This document shows positions 40,764-51,875 of a stretch of DNA of 64,000 nucleotides, piece after piece (within the stretch, counting starts at the first letter, position 1; the number at the start of each line of letters is the position of its first letter). The stretch covers positions 55,212,467 to 55,276,466 of the forward strand of contig NC_087068.1 of NCBI RefSeq assembly GCF_963678635.1, read 5' to 3'. A program made the position numbers and the translations under genes. Source of the DNA: Symsagittifera roscoffensis (lineage: Eukaryota > Xenacoelomorpha > Acoela > Convolutidae). The notes beneath the pieces are model-generated. The model worked only from the letters and a program-made list of their open reading frames with translations. It made no database searches and was not told the origin of the DNA.

Positions 40764-41556
40764 CTAACTCGGATTCGGGACAGGGGGCACTAAATGGGTC
40801 ACGCAACTAATAATCGACGTACCCCATGTCCTTCCCTGATATTGAACTTTTTTAAATTGATAGGGCAATAATCCATCGACCCACCGGGTCAACCGTAATT
40901 GATATGTTTTATTTGATTTGTTACCATCTAGGGCTGAAATTAAGGCTTTGTGATCCATTGCGATAAATTCCTTACCCATTAGCTAATGTTTGTATCTTTC
41001 AACTGCCCAAATAACTGCAAGTAACTCTAGTTCATTTGTTGAGTGTTTTTTCTTGTACATTTAGGTACCTGGATGCGAACGAAATCGTAACCCACGAACC
41101 TTCGTCTGTTTGTTGTTATAATGTAGCTCTCAAGCAGTTGTGGCTTGTAACGCATTTAACCCTTGTATCCCGATTGGCGACATAATAGTGTACTTTGAAA
41201 ATTATAGCTACTGCGCTTTTTATTGCAAAAAACACTTTTGTGTTCATCCCCCACTCGATTTGTTTTTACTGTTAGTTTCATTTTCTTAACTTCTTATGGT
41301 TTTTCTCCCTAAGAGGTGGGCGCTATTTATCGGTTAAGCTTGCTGCGTTAGGGAAGAATTTTGGTAAGTTGTTCATATTATCCTGAAATAATCTCAATTG
41401 TTTTAGTGATTTCGGTGGGTTAAGGTTCTGTATCGCTTCTGTTTTTGTGATTTCTGATTTAACCCCCGTCTCCGAGAGATGATGTCCTAACAAATCAACT
41501 AGGTTTTTGAAGAATTCAAGTTTCGATAGTTTCAAGACTAGATTTTTATCATTCAA
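40764..41556 (-). pseudogene. RNase H and connection of element E
   Basis: Minus strand: LLGHHLSETGVKSEITKTEA (connection, about 41,420-41,480), STNELELLAV-type RNase H core (about 41,010-41,050), then MGKEFIAMDHKALISALDG and TYQLRLTRWVDGLLPYQF (40,850-40,979). Stops separate the pieces. It would degrade RNA in the RNA-DNA hybrid if intact. Confidence 0.8.
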
Positions 41557-42000
41557 ATTCTATATCCGTCTCAACTTACTTTTCATGTTCTGTTTCATTA
41601 CTTTTTGACACAATGAGGATGTCGTCCAGTAAAAAAAAGTTGTTTTTGCGTGGTTCATCATTCTGTCCGTGGTTTTTTGAAATTCGGCCGGCATGTTTGC
41701 CAAACCATAGAATCCTGTGAGGAACCTAAATGTCCCTGTAGCCTTTACCCCGACGATATTGAAGTTACACTGTTTCGCTGTTTCTGCAGCCAGTTTTAAC
41801 CGACAATACGCATAATTCAGATCTAACACTGTGAAGTAGAGTGTGACCTCTTTGTTTTCTGTAATTATTTGACTTACCCCATCACTAAGTTCATCCACGT
41901 TGGACATTTGATACTTACTTTTGATCAGTTGTCTGTTTATTTGTTTGCATCAAGTGTCATTTTTATCGAATTATCTTTTTTACTGTTATTACAATTGGAG
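41557..42000 (-). pseudogene. Reverse transcriptase of element E
   Basis: Minus strand blocks: MSNVDELSDGVSQIITENK (41,851-41,907), TVLDLNYAYCRLKLAAETAK (41,780-41,840), QCNFNIVGVKATGTFRFLTG and FYGLANMPAEFQKTTDRMMN (41,660-41,775). The YxDD position is degraded to WTTSSL after a frame slip. A block SPIVITVKK-like remnant is at about 41,960-42,000. Confidence 0.85.
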
Positions 42001-42860
42001 CTACGAAAGAATCGCTCGTGCATTTATCCAACTTTTTAATGTGACCCTCTGTCCGTAAATGTTCAATTTTATTTCTATTTTATTTTGTATTCGAGTTGGC
42101 ATTATTCTCTCTTTTTCCTGAATCGTGCACAAAGGATACTTGAGTTTTGAGCTCACTGTATGTTTTTTTTTGAGATTCCCTGTCTAACAAACAAATTGTT
42201 AATTTTGGCAAAGAGTTTGTTTTTTCCAACCTTCCGTCTGCTCGCACATGAGCACGTCAAACCTTGACACTTCTTTTGGAGCTGGTGTCTGTGTGGTTGA
42301 GATGCCCACATGTCCTTGTAGGTCCAATCCCATTATGCATCTAGCTCTTCGTTCCGTCACCAGAAACGTGGCTCCTTTTACCTCCCAACCTAAAGTATCG
42401 TAGACTTGTCTTTAACGCCCCCAACACGCGGATCGGTAGTTTATTGTAGTCTACAAACTTAGTAGCCAGGTTTAGTTTTTCAGCCTGTATGAATCTCGCC
42501 TTGTTCGATTACCGATTATCTCCTTTGTCGTCGCCATATTTAGAAAAGATACTGGACTTCCTGTATGTACTGTCAATTGAAATATTTGATTATATATCTG
42601 CACCATGGTCTTTAGTGGATTTACTTTGCTTGATTTTCGGTCTCTTAAAAAGGTCGATTTTTTGGACGCTCACGTCTTTTCCCAACACTTGTCTGTTTCT
42701 TTCGTTGATTCTAGCCCCCATGTTTTTTGAGATTATTTCGCCCTCGGGCAAATGTGGTTATATTGACATAACTTCGAAATCACTAAAAGAACCGAAACCT
42801 TCTCTTATAAAATCGCATTCCTCTTCCAAACTTTTGGCACCTTTTGTGACTTCACTCACT
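42001..42860 (-). pseudogene. Protease region of element E, poorly preserved
   Basis: Lies between the gag zinc knuckles and RT. The minus strand has scattered gypsy-protease-like pieces but no convincing D-S/T-G triad. It is called by position only. Confidence 0.35.
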
Positions 42861-43942
42861 TGCTGAGAACTGCACTTTTTTGCGAATAGATTGGGTTTCC
42901 CACAGTTTTTGCAAGTTTTTCCCACTGTCAGTGAAATTTTTCATATGTGTTTGATCAAATGCACGCCCACATCTATAACATGGTTTTGCTTGACCACTGG
43001 AGTTGTTAGGTAATATAATGTTTGATCTTTTCTCTCTTATACTGTTGTTTTCTCGAATTTCTTGTCGAATTTCGTACAGCCATCACAGGTTCTTGTTTTA
43101 TCTTCACCTAATTAGTGAGTCGTAATTACCAGAGTCGTAATTAGTGCTCGCTCCTACTGCTGTTGTGGCATTCTGCTTTTGAAACGCCATTGAAAACAAT
43201 TTATCTGTTCAAAATTTTTGGCTCTTTTTAGTACTTCTTCAGGTTCTAGTGTTTCGAAGGTTAGCGTATCTTGCAACTTCATATTTTTCATTTTTGATAT
43301 AAACAAATTTCGACAATTTTAATTTAAGTGTTACTAACTCTGACCTGGCTGCTTTAGCAGTTAGCGCCGCATGGAACGCCTCCAAAGTTTCCCCTGGCTC
43401 TTGTGTTCTGGTGAAAACTTTGTCTTTTGCATGTTACGCATTTACCTTCTTGGAATGAAACCGATGCTAATTCCGCAATTTCCTTGAAGGTTATTTTTGG
43501 AATTTCAGCAAGTGAATTTTCAGCAAGAATCTTTACTTTCCTTCCGCTCCTAGAGAGAGGAATAATCTTGATACAATCTCTTTCTGTACCTCGTTATAAT
43601 AAACATTGTGGCCAACCCTTGGAGGCCGTAATCTTCTCTGGTCATTCTCCAGCTTAACTCAATCTCTTGCTAATTTATTTTTGAGGTTTCTGGCTGTCGT
43701 CGCAGCTTCGTCTTCTACCTCACGTGGTGTCTCAGATCGTGGGGTGGTTCTTCTAATAGATCTTCTGGAGCCTCCAGCTTAACTTCTGGGTTTACATTTT
43801 CTTTTACCGGTACCGCCATTAGAAATTGTTCTAGACAGATCCTGAATTACCACGGTGGGTCTAGATTTGCTGTCACCCAAAAAGCTGGTTTTCTTATGTC
43901 ACTGCGGTTTTGCTGAGCTGAGAATCCTGCTGGCTGCGCCAT
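42861..43942 (-). pseudogene. gag of element E with two CCHC-like knuckles
   Basis: ATG at 43,940-43,942 gives MAQPAGFSAQQ, then NLDPPWQFGMSLEQF-type capsid start (43,800-43,860). Frames change several times. Near the 3' end the minus strand encodes CYRCGRAFDQTHM (about 42,955-42,995) and CKNCGKPNLFAKKC (about 42,870-42,915), the latter with His replaced by Phe. Homologous to A and D gag and to the partial copy at 44.76-45.52 kb. Confidence 0.75.
43922..43941 (-). other. Primer-binding site of element E (tRNA-Ser type), overlapping gag ATG
   Basis: Minus strand TGGCGCAGCCAGCAGGATTC, immediately after the LTR CA end. It differs at few positions from the complement of a tRNA-Ser 3' end (TGGCGCAGTCGGCAGGATTC type). 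Confidence 0.75.
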
Positions 43943-44177
43943 GAGATATTCTATGAGGTATCGTGTTTCGAAAACTATTTGGTAATTCAAGAATGTATTA
44001 TCTTTGCTTGAATAAATGGTTTTTCTCTTTTGTTTTGTATAGCTACTGAGAGTAATCCAGCAATTGTTTCTCTGAGCTCTCAGCTATGTACCAATGTCTT
44101 TGATTTCATGACCTTGGACACATCTAATACTAAATAAGTATAACTTTATTTGAAATCTTCAGCAAAATTAGGAGGTA
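43942..44177 (-). mobile_element. 5' LTR of element E
   Basis: Full-length alignment to the 3' LTR at 38,661-38,909, diverged. Minus-strand end is ATCTCA followed by the primer site. Confidence 0.85.
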
Positions 44178-44367
44178 CTTGACTTATGTTTTACTTATGC
44201 CTGATCTATTTTAAGACTCACTCGACCAAAATCAGGTTTGTTTGACTGCAGCGGCGGATCTGGGAGTTTCTCGAGGAGCGGGGGCGGATTTTCAAAAAAT
44301 ATATGAAAATTTTGTTGACCTTTTTTTAGGTCGACCAAATTGATTTTACGAGCTCTCCCAAGGCAAT
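44178..44367. repeat. Duplicated flank with hAT-like left end
   Basis: ACTCACTCG … GTTTGACTGCAGCGGCGGATC here corresponds to 45,861-46,020 (ACTCACTCGGGTATGTTTGACTGCAGGGGCGGATC), so the segment upstream of the E LTR was duplicated together with it. Confidence 0.7.
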
Positions 44368-44740
44368 ACAAAAACTGCTGTACTTTTTGCTATTTTGGGA
44401 TCAGCTTCCCGTGTCCTCCCGAGCCGCAATTTTTTCTTGCTGTTGTTTGATCTTTTACTTGTTATGATAACCTTTTACTTACTAGATAGCTAAGCAAACA
44501 TGCATGGGACCTCATTGGGGAACGAAAGAACCAGAGAAGAGTAAAGAGAGCATCCTTGTTGCCGCATCCTTCAAAAGTGCAAAAATGATTGACAAAGACT
44601 AAGGAGAATTAAATGGCAGTCGGAACATTAAGTGCTTTGCTTTGATATGAACACTGCTGTTTTATTTTATGGAAAAAAGTTCAGAAGAGTTTTTTAGGAA
44701 TAGAGCAAAAAAGATTAACAAAATTCTTCACCCCTTAGTT
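44368..44740 (+). repeat. Dispersed repeat family R2, copy 1
   Basis: Aligns with 48,123-48,490: GATCAGCTTCCCGTGTCCTCC, CTTACTAGATAGCTAA, CATGCATGGGACCTCATTGG, GAACCAGAGAAGAGTAAAG, then the GGCAGTCGGAACATT module at 44,615 and AAAAGTTCAGAAGAGTTTTT. No protein frame. Confidence 0.85.
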
Positions 44741-44757
44741 GTAACTAGTGCTCGCTC

Positions 44758-45525
44758 CTACTGCTGCTGCTGCATTTGTCTTTTGAGCGCCAATGTGAAA
44801 AACAATTTACTATGTTTGAAATTTATGGCACTCTTCAGTACTTCTTCAGGTTCTAGTGTTTTTCGAAGGTTAGCGTATCTTGCAACTTCATGTTTTTCAC
44901 TTTTGATAGAAACAAATTTCGACAATTTTATTTTAAGTGTTACTAACTCTGACCTGGCTGCTTGAGCAGTTAGCGCCGCATGGAATGTCTCCAAAGTTTT
45001 TCCTGGCTCTTGCGTTCTTGTGAAAACTTTGTATCTTTCGCATATTACACATTTAACTTTTTGGAATGAAACCGATGCTCATTCCGCGACTTCCTTGAAA
45101 GACATTTTGGGAATTTCAGCAGGTGAATTTTCAGCAAGAATCTTTTCTTTCCTTCCGTTCCTAGAGAGAGGAATAACCTTGATACAAGCTCCTTCTGTAC
45201 CTCGTTATATTAAACATCGTGGCCAGCCCTTGGACCCCGTAATCTTCTCTCCTCATTCTCCAGAATAACTCAATCTCTTGCTAGTTTATTTTTGAGGTTT
45301 CTGGCTGTCGTCGCAGCTTCGTCTTCTACCTCACGTGGTGTCTCAGGTCGTGGTGGTGGTTTTTCTAATAGATCTTTTGGATCCTCCAGCATAACTTCTG
45401 GGCTTACATTTTCTTTTACCGCTACCGCCATTAAAAATTGTTCTAGTGACATCCCGAACTGCCACGGTGGGTCTAGATTTATTGTCGCACAAATTCCTGA
45501 GCTGAGGATCCTGCTGGCTGCACCA
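44758..45525 (-). pseudogene. Second, partial gag copy of element E type (E-prime)
   Basis: Minus strand starts MVQPAGS near 45,524 in the E gag frame and contains NLDPPWQFGMSLEQF and FLMAVAVKENVSPEV (45,400-45,470) with a better-preserved frame than E itself, then MKNFETFHAAL-type distal capsid sequence (44,758-44,994). It ends where R2 begins. Its primer-site position at 45,506-45,525 reads TGGTGCAGCCAGCAGG. Confidence 0.7.
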
Positions 45526-45841
45526 TGTGATATCTTTTGAGGTACCATGTTTGGAAAACTAATTGGTAATTCACGAATGTATTACCAATTCTTCACTCAG
45601 GGGTGAAGAATTTTGTTATTCTTTTTTGCTCTATTCTTAAAACACTCTTCTGAACCTTTTACCCATCTTTGCTTGAATAAATAGTTTTCTATTTTTTTGT
45701 TTAGCTACTGAGAGTTTTCTCACTGAGCTCTCAGCTGTGTACCAATGTCTCTGATCTCATGACTTTGGACACATCTAATACTAAAAAACTGTAACTTTCG
45801 TTAAAATCTTCAACAAAAAGAAATAGAAAAATTAGGAAGTA
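45526..45841 (-). mobile_element. LTR of E-prime, with a small inverted insertion
   Basis: Third copy of the E LTR. It is interrupted at about 45,578-45,665 by a sequence that is the reverse complement of 44,678-44,740 (TTCAGAAGAGTTTTTTAGGA, GAGCAAAAAAGATTAACAAA), so an R2 end has been inserted in inverted orientation. Confidence 0.75.
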
Positions 45842-46236
45842 ATTGACCTATGTTTCACCTATGCCTGATCTATGACTCACTCGGGTATGTTTGACTGCAG
45901 GGGCGGATCTAAGATTTTCTGGAGGAGCGGGGGCGGATTTTCAGAAAAAAAATTGAAAATTTTGTCGACCTTTTTTTGGTCGACCAAATTGATTTTCCGA
46001 GGCGAAATTTTGAAAAAACAGGCCACAGAAAGTGTTTTTAGGCACGTTTTGCACAATTTTGACCAAAAAAACGAACCCCCCCCCCCCCCTGATAATTAGT
46101 ATACAATGGAGCCGAAGGCGCTTCACAAAATTTTTGGGGTCCGTCACCAATTATGGATATCTCAAAATAGACCTTTTGGTCGGCATGGGTCGACTCTCTG
46201 AGGGGAGAAGGGGCGTTCCCCCTAAATGCGCTACTG

Positions 46237-46244
46237 ACATTAAC
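46237..46244. repeat. Right 8-bp target-site duplication ACATTAAC
   Basis: Identical to 38,384-38,391; follows the CGCTACTG end of the hAT-like element. Confidence 0.65.
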
Positions 46245-48122
46245 CATACAAATTGGTAGTCATATATGCAGAAAATAATATAATATTTAACAATAGTTGT
46301 GCTCTAATTCCCAAAAAAATTGGAAGCAAAAAACCTAAAACTTTGTTCACGGCGTGTTTTTTGTGCACTTAAATCACAGCATGCTTTTAAGTAACACCAG
46401 ATTTTGCGTTTATATTACAAAACAAACATACTCGGATGGATCCAACGTGGACAGAATAAAAATGATGTAATGAAAATTATGTAATCTGAATACAGGAGGT
46501 GCAATTAGACGAAGCGCCTGAGTGGGTCTGCAAGCAGAAGTACGGAGACACGAGTATGACTGGGTCTCTTTTGTGCTATCATGACGAGTACCCCACAGGG
46601 GACCTCGCGGGTGGCGCATGCACGGGTTGGTGATCATGTCCTTTTTGTCAACTTTTTTGGGGTCGTGGTGGTCGATTTCTGTATAGGTTACTGCTTTTGT
46701 TCAATTTCAAAACTTGAACCAAAATAAATCATTTGGGTTTTCTTGCTCATCAAGTGTGCATTGGCTACTCAAAATTTTTAGGCAACTGCACCAATCAAAA
46801 AAAAAATTCCCGCAAATGGTTTTTCCTGGGAACTTTTTGGAGAAAATCTCGGATTTTGATATCTAAAGGCCCTCGCGGTGCATCAAACAATCTCAAAAAG
46901 ATTTTTTTTAAACAGGAGAACACTAATTGCATCCAAGCAATAATTGGCTAATGCAATTTTGAAGTAAAAAAATAAAAATTGATAAAGGTAACGACGCATT
47001 CTAACGTTAAAAAGTTTACGTAGCATTTTACGAGGCCAATCTGTGCACTGGATAGGCGTACAATTTTGTGTTTGTTAGAATTTCTTTATAATCAATTGGT
47101 AATACTGGTTTAAATTGACTTATTTTTTATTTGGTTTTTAATCAGTTATTAATCCATTTTATTTGATTATTCAAGAGATTTATTGAGACAGACCTTGAAA
47201 AACCATTATAACCATTTTTTATGCATTTGGGGATCGAAAGATTCAGAGAAGAATAAAGAGAGCATCATTGTTGCAGTGCCCGCCTAAAATTCACAAAGAA
47301 CACACTTTAGCCTCGTAATGGTCCCTGTTGATTGCTCTCATACACCTCACGAATATACTGACCTTGATACGTTGTGTTGGCCAGCGCTTTAATAAAAGAA
47401 ATTGGCTCTTTTCCAGTTTCCCCCCTTTCAAATTCAATTTTGAAAAGTCTTTTTAACGTTGTCATAATGCAATGAAATTTAGCGTGGTGAACAAATCGAC
47501 AATTCTGAACAGATTTGTTCTTCATACTTTACAGCGTAACAACACGCATTTAGCCGTAATAACACGTAAAACAAACATAAGACATAAAACACAGGTATTT
47601 TGAAAGGAGGGACTGGAAAAGAGCCAAGAAATTTTATCTTTTTGGTCTATCTGGTCACATATCTATAGTTTCAAGAACTATATACCAGTCAATGACAAAA
47701 AAAAGCTGCTGCTGCTCTACACATTGAGGGCAACAAAGCTTCTAAATCCCTGGTTCTCTCAAAATTTTCGAAACCAGAAGTAATAAACAATCCTGCGAGA
47801 CTAGCGATAGGTTTGTGTAAGCAAGCATTTAGACCAAATTAATTTTGCTAAACGCTGCGTTCGAACTGCTCAATTCTGATTGGCTGAAATTTCTAGGTCC
47901 AACGTAGAGCCAAGTTCAGTTCTTACATCAATCAAAAACATTTTGTCGCTTTTTGTAATGGTCGCGCTACTGATTCAGATATTTGGATAGCCGAAAAAAG
48001 AAATCTATTCCTTATAGCCAAGGGGGAAATAACTCTACAACAATTAAAAACTCGATCGAGGTTATTTTTCACCAAAACACTATAAAAATCTGATTTTGAC
48101 AAAACTTTCTGCAAAAGAGGCA
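46245..48122. other. Non-coding, with scattered R2-like fragments
   Basis: No gene is seen. At 47,228-47,275 GGGGATCGAAAGATTCAGAG and AATAAAGAGAGCATCATTGTTGC resemble the middle of R2. Confidence 0.35.
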
Positions 48123-48490
48123 AAACTGCTATACTGCACGCTATGTTGGGGTCAGCTCCCCGCGTCCTCCCCCAGCCGTGATTCTATTTTTGGTGTTATT
48201 TGATTTTTTACTCGATATTATAGCCTTTTACTTACTAGATAGCTAAACAAACATGCATGGAACCTCATTGGGGAACGAAAGAACCAGAGAAGAGTAAAGA
48301 CAGCATCCTTGTTGCCGCATCCTTGAATAGAGCAAAAATGATTAACAAATTTCTAAGGCGAAATAAATGGCAGTCGGAACATTCAGGGCTTTGCCTTGAT
48401 CCGAGCACTCCTGTTTTAGTTTAAGGGAAAAGTTTCAGAAGAGTTTTTTAAGAATAAAGCAAAAAAGATTAACAAATTTCTAAGGAGAGT
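48123..48490 (+). repeat. Dispersed repeat family R2, copy 2
   Basis: Same orientation and order of blocks as 44,368-44,740, including the GGCAGTCGGAACATTCAGGG module at 48,369 and the AAGTTTCAGAAGAGTTTTTT end. Clearly diverged from copy 1. Confidence 0.85.
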
Positions 48491-49067
48491 TCCGCTCCTG
48501 GATAGCCACAAAAACTATTGCGTTATCAAATGAGTCGCACTTTTTTTGATATCTTATTCTATGAAAGCAAAACTGTTGAGCAAAAAAAAATTTTTTCCAA
48601 TTTTTTTAGCTGAGTTTGAAAATAAAATAGGACATTTGAATCGTTCAGTTCAGATAAATGGTCCAATTGCTGCAAAATTGCCTTTCTAGCCATAACTTGT
48701 TTGGTGGCTTACTAGACAAAAAAAAATAAGTTTTTCGTTTATCCGGAAAAGTGGCTCTGTGGCTATGCACCATCAAAATATCAATTTTTGATCTGCAGGC
48801 GCATTTGATCTGCAGGCAATCTACTATTTTAACCTGCCACGAGTTTATTTAAACCACTCGTTTGATAGTTTGCACGTGGCGAAATATCCCGCACTACAAA
48901 ATTGTTCTAAATTTAACTTTAAGCAGATCCAAATCGCTCCAAATTGAACTAAGTCATTTTAAATAACTTCACATACGACTCAATTTGTAAAAGTAAAATT
49001 TTGATTTTATCAGCTTATAAATCATAATTTCTCCAATTTTCATTATAGCAAAAATGACCAATTAAAT

Positions 49068-49125
49068 GGCAGTCGGAACATGCAGGACTTTGCCTTGATA
49101 CGAGCAGTCTTGTTTTAATTATTTC
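49068..49125 (+). repeat. GGCAGTCGGAACAT module with a different upstream body
   Basis: GGCAGTCGGAACATGCAGGA then CTTTGCCTTGATACGAGCAG and TCTTGTTTTAATTATT matches the ends of R1 and R2, yet the preceding 100 bases match neither. A third sequence therefore carries the same terminal module. Confidence 0.75.
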
Positions 49126-50496
49126 ACGCTTACGATTAAAAAAACATATAAATTGTGAAATCAGCAAATGAAGTCGAAGTTAACAAAAAACGTATACGGA
49201 GAGAAAATATCGATTATATATTCGGAATTCAAAATGAAGCAAATTTTTTTAAGGAAAAGCTGAGGTTCTACCGAGAACGAAGAAGTTTTACATTTTGCCT
49301 GAAATCGAAAGTAAATGTCATAAGTTTCTGTAACATCAAGCATGAAAAAATACGAACACTATAATAAAAAACCTGATTTGCCTCCATGATTAAATCGTTG
49401 GATTTATTTTTCATATCTGATCAAATTATTTCAAAACAACGAAAGCCTTGAAAAAGAGTTGTGATCGAGCTGCAATGAAAAAAAAATTACGTTATTTTTT
49501 CGTTCAACCTTTCTGAAAAAAAAATTTTTCGTTCAACCTTTCTGAAATTATTCGTACAATAAATAAAACTTGAAATTTAAAACCATTTTAATCAAATGGG
49601 GTTGGTTTAAGTTTTGTGGAAAAAAAAGAATTATAACGGATTATAATCATTTGCGTGGTCCCAAAGTGGGTGGTTGATTGCTTGGTGCCAATCCGATTAT
49701 AATGGCAACATTTTTGACCTCGAAAATCGGTTATAATCAATTATTATCTTTGGGTCCTCATTCCGGGCAATCAAAAAACACTCCTATTTGTTTATTTTTT
49801 GAAAAAACGATATTACTGCAAATCTTCCATGTAGCCCAACAAAACTTAAGAAGGTAAGATTTTCTCATTTTGTATATACATACTTTTTTTTGTTTGATCA
49901 CCAAAAAAAATTTTTTAGTATATAAAACGCCAATTTTTTAGGTTAAAACTTTCAAAAGTTTTTTGCGCCAGTTTTTGGAGATTACAACCTTGTTATTTTT
50001 TTGGGCTTTATAAGAGGCTTGCAGTGATATAGTTTTGTAAGTAAATGAACAATTAGGTATGGAATAATTTTGATTGACTAAGCAAGGCCAAAAATTTTAG
50101 TTTTTGCGACCAAACTTTGCAAAACAAATTGCAATAATTCAACTCTGTCTTCGCCATTTTTGTCTAAAATCAACTCAATTTGAGAAAAACGCATTTTTAA
50201 TTTCGAGTTTTATTCATTGTGTCCGGATACTTTAATTCAGCAGTATACTTGCAGAGCATTCGGCTACTGTTCTGATGATCTGCATAAATTCGGATAAATG
50301 ATTTCGTTGTTTGAATCGCAAGTTACCAAATTACTCAAACCTTAATTTTTCATCAATTTGAAAAGTACAAATTAGCAACCTCGTTGCTTTTGAGCAGATT
50401 ACACTAGAAAAAAGGCATATAAAAATTGTTCTGAGAAAAAATTTTTAGCATGAGGTTTCTGAAAAAAGATCAAGGTCAATCAAGTTTTTTGTTCAG
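49126..50496. other. AT-rich intron end before the last protease exon
   Basis: No gene is supported. TATAATCATTTGCGTGG / GGTTATAATCAATTATTATC (49,632-49,750) form a short imperfect inverted pair. The missing protease exon may lie here or in the 40 kb upstream, but no segment encodes a convincing CAG … CxG pattern in the required phase. Confidence 0.35.
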
Positions 50497-51029
50497 GTGA
50501 TAGTGGCGGCCCTCTTTTTCTCGTGGATGAAGAAAAACGAGCAGTTTGTGTGTACGGCGTAGTCAATTACGGATACGCCATTTGCGGAACTCCAAATTTT
50601 CCAAGTGTAGCCGCCAGAGTAGCTTATTACATGGATCTATTTGAGAAAGACGGTGGGGTCAATACAACAGGCCGAATTAAAATAGGCAGAAACGGCCAGA
50701 GGGATGCTACAACTAAAGAAAACGACTTCACGACTTCTACTTCTGAGCCGGAGCCGATTAAAACGAAACTAACCGAAAAACTTCCAATTCACATTATAGA
50801 AAAAACCTCAAACATGTTGTCATCGGAAACTACTAGAAAATCAATTGTGACGTCATCTGATGTTTTATCAGACAAGCGTTCAATCATGGCGTCAGCTCAG
50901 GTCATAAAAGAAAACGCAACCGATTCTGCGGAACTCAAAATTTCAGCTTCAACTGCAACCTTCGAAGGTTTTTGTTTAGGGATGACTATTTTCTATCAAT
51001 TTTATTCTTTTATGCTTGTTCAACTCTAG
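50497..51029 (+). CDS. S1 serine protease, last exon with catalytic Ser and C-terminal extension
   Basis: A TTTTGTTCAG acceptor ends at 50,496. The exon starts in phase 1, completing Gly of GDSGGPLFLVDEEKRAVC with catalytic Ser195 at 50,502-50,504. GVVNYGYAICGTPNFPSVAA, then RVAYYMDLF, matches the end of trypsin domains (usual SWG replaced by NYG). About 110 further residues are Ser/Thr/Lys-rich (TTKENDFTTSTSEPEP), ending in a hydrophobic tail (FCLGMTIFYQFYSFMLVQL) that could be a GPI-anchor signal or membrane segment. It is not a complete gene alone: His and Asp are in the exons at 8.2-8.8 kb, whose phase and content it complements. A second, unrelated protease gene is possible but less economical. 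Confidence 0.85.
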
Positions 51030-51646
51030 AGTTAATAACTATACTTGTGTCCTTGTAATTAGGAAATTCTAAATTCATAAATGATTGTTCAGTTTCCGTG
51101 CGTTTTTATTAGCAAAATCGAGACAAAAAATCTTATCAATGTCGAACTTTCTAGTTTTGGATTTCAGTCCTTTTTTGTCATATTTTCTTTTATTAGCTAT
51201 GAACCCAAATGCGACTGAGAATAGAGAAAAAAAATGTTCCCATTTTCAGAGCATTCGTAATTATTAATGGCCCTCGATTCTCTTAAATTAGTTTCCGTTA
51301 AATAAATTTGGCAATATTTTTAACTGTATTATATAACTGATTGATTGACAGCGTCTTCTTGCCACAATTACATTCTGACAAATAATAGTTCTTGACAACC
51401 ATAGAAAAATAACGTAAATTTACTTTTTTTTTACAAAAAGATGCATTTTATTGAGGGCAGTTGGAAAATTTCAAGCCTTGATAGTTTTTGCTTGGCTATC
51501 TTTCAAGTTGGATGAAGGTACCGTATACGCAGCTTCTCAGCTAAAGGTACCAAGCGAACATCTGCCACTGAAATAACGGCCTACTCATTTACTAAAAACG
51601 TTGGTAGCGTCGTTAGCGTCTTAAATGTTTCAAAAACAACAAACAA
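51030..51646. other. 3' region of the protease gene
   Basis: AAATAAA at about 51,299-51,305 is a candidate polyadenylation signal 270 bases after the stop. GTCGTTAGCGTCTTAAATGTTTCAAAAACAAC at 51,611-51,642 is a partial extra copy of the palindrome arm that follows. Confidence 0.4.
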
Positions 51647-51849
51647 CACGTCGTTAGCGTCTTAAACATGTTGTTTTTGAAACATTATCAGTTTGTATTG
51701 CCAACTAATAGTTTTTCTTTGTTGAATTTATTGTGCACCAACCCCTGTAACGGGTTGGCGCACAATAAATTCAACAAAGAAAAACTATTAGTTGGCAATA
51801 CAAACTGATAATGTTTCAAAAACAACATGTTTAAAACGCTAACGACGTG
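51647..51849. repeat. 203-bp near-perfect palindrome
   Basis: The arms begin CACGTCGTTAGCGTCTTAAA and end in the complement TTTAAAACGCTAACGACGTG, with the loop near CCCCTGTAACGGG at 51,748. Each arm is about 97 bases and nearly exact. It is a different sequence from the 7.08-kb palindrome. Probably a foldback/MITE element. Confidence 0.9.
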
Positions 51850-51875
51850 AAAAAAAAAGAGTTAAGTCACCATTT

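Larger units (their letters stand above)
38661..44177 (-). mobile_element. Ty3/gypsy LTR retrotransposon E, integrase missing
   Basis: Two diverged LTRs (5' at 43,942-44,177, 3' at 38,661-38,909) bound minus-strand gag, RT and RNase H in order, followed by a charged tail region. The expected integrase motifs were not found between RNase H (40.77 kb) and the 3' LTR. It is closely related to A and D by gag start, primer site and RT motifs, with frameshifts and stops throughout. A second, partial E copy (LTR plus gag 5' end) follows at 44.76-45.84 kb. Confidence 0.8.
38392..46236. mobile_element. hAT-like DNA transposon remnant hosting nested LTR elements
   Basis: The left end CAGGGGCGGATCTAGG (38,392) and right end CCTAAATGCGCTACTG (to 46,236) are inverted copies matching at 12 of 16 positions, and the flanks are the identical 8-mer ACATTAAC. 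CAGGGG ends with 8-bp duplications are typical of hAT transposons. No transposase is visible, so it is a non-autonomous element; the interior is occupied by element E. Further left-end copies occur at 44,257 (CAGCGGCGGATC) and 45,893 (CAGGGGCGGATC), each preceded by GTTTGACTG, within a duplicated block. Confidence 0.6.

Noticed and set aside
49155-49364. Candidate for the missing protease exon
   Set aside because: It has an AG acceptor and a FTFC stretch, but its donor phases do not give the Gly needed before GDSGG and the Cys pattern is wrong.
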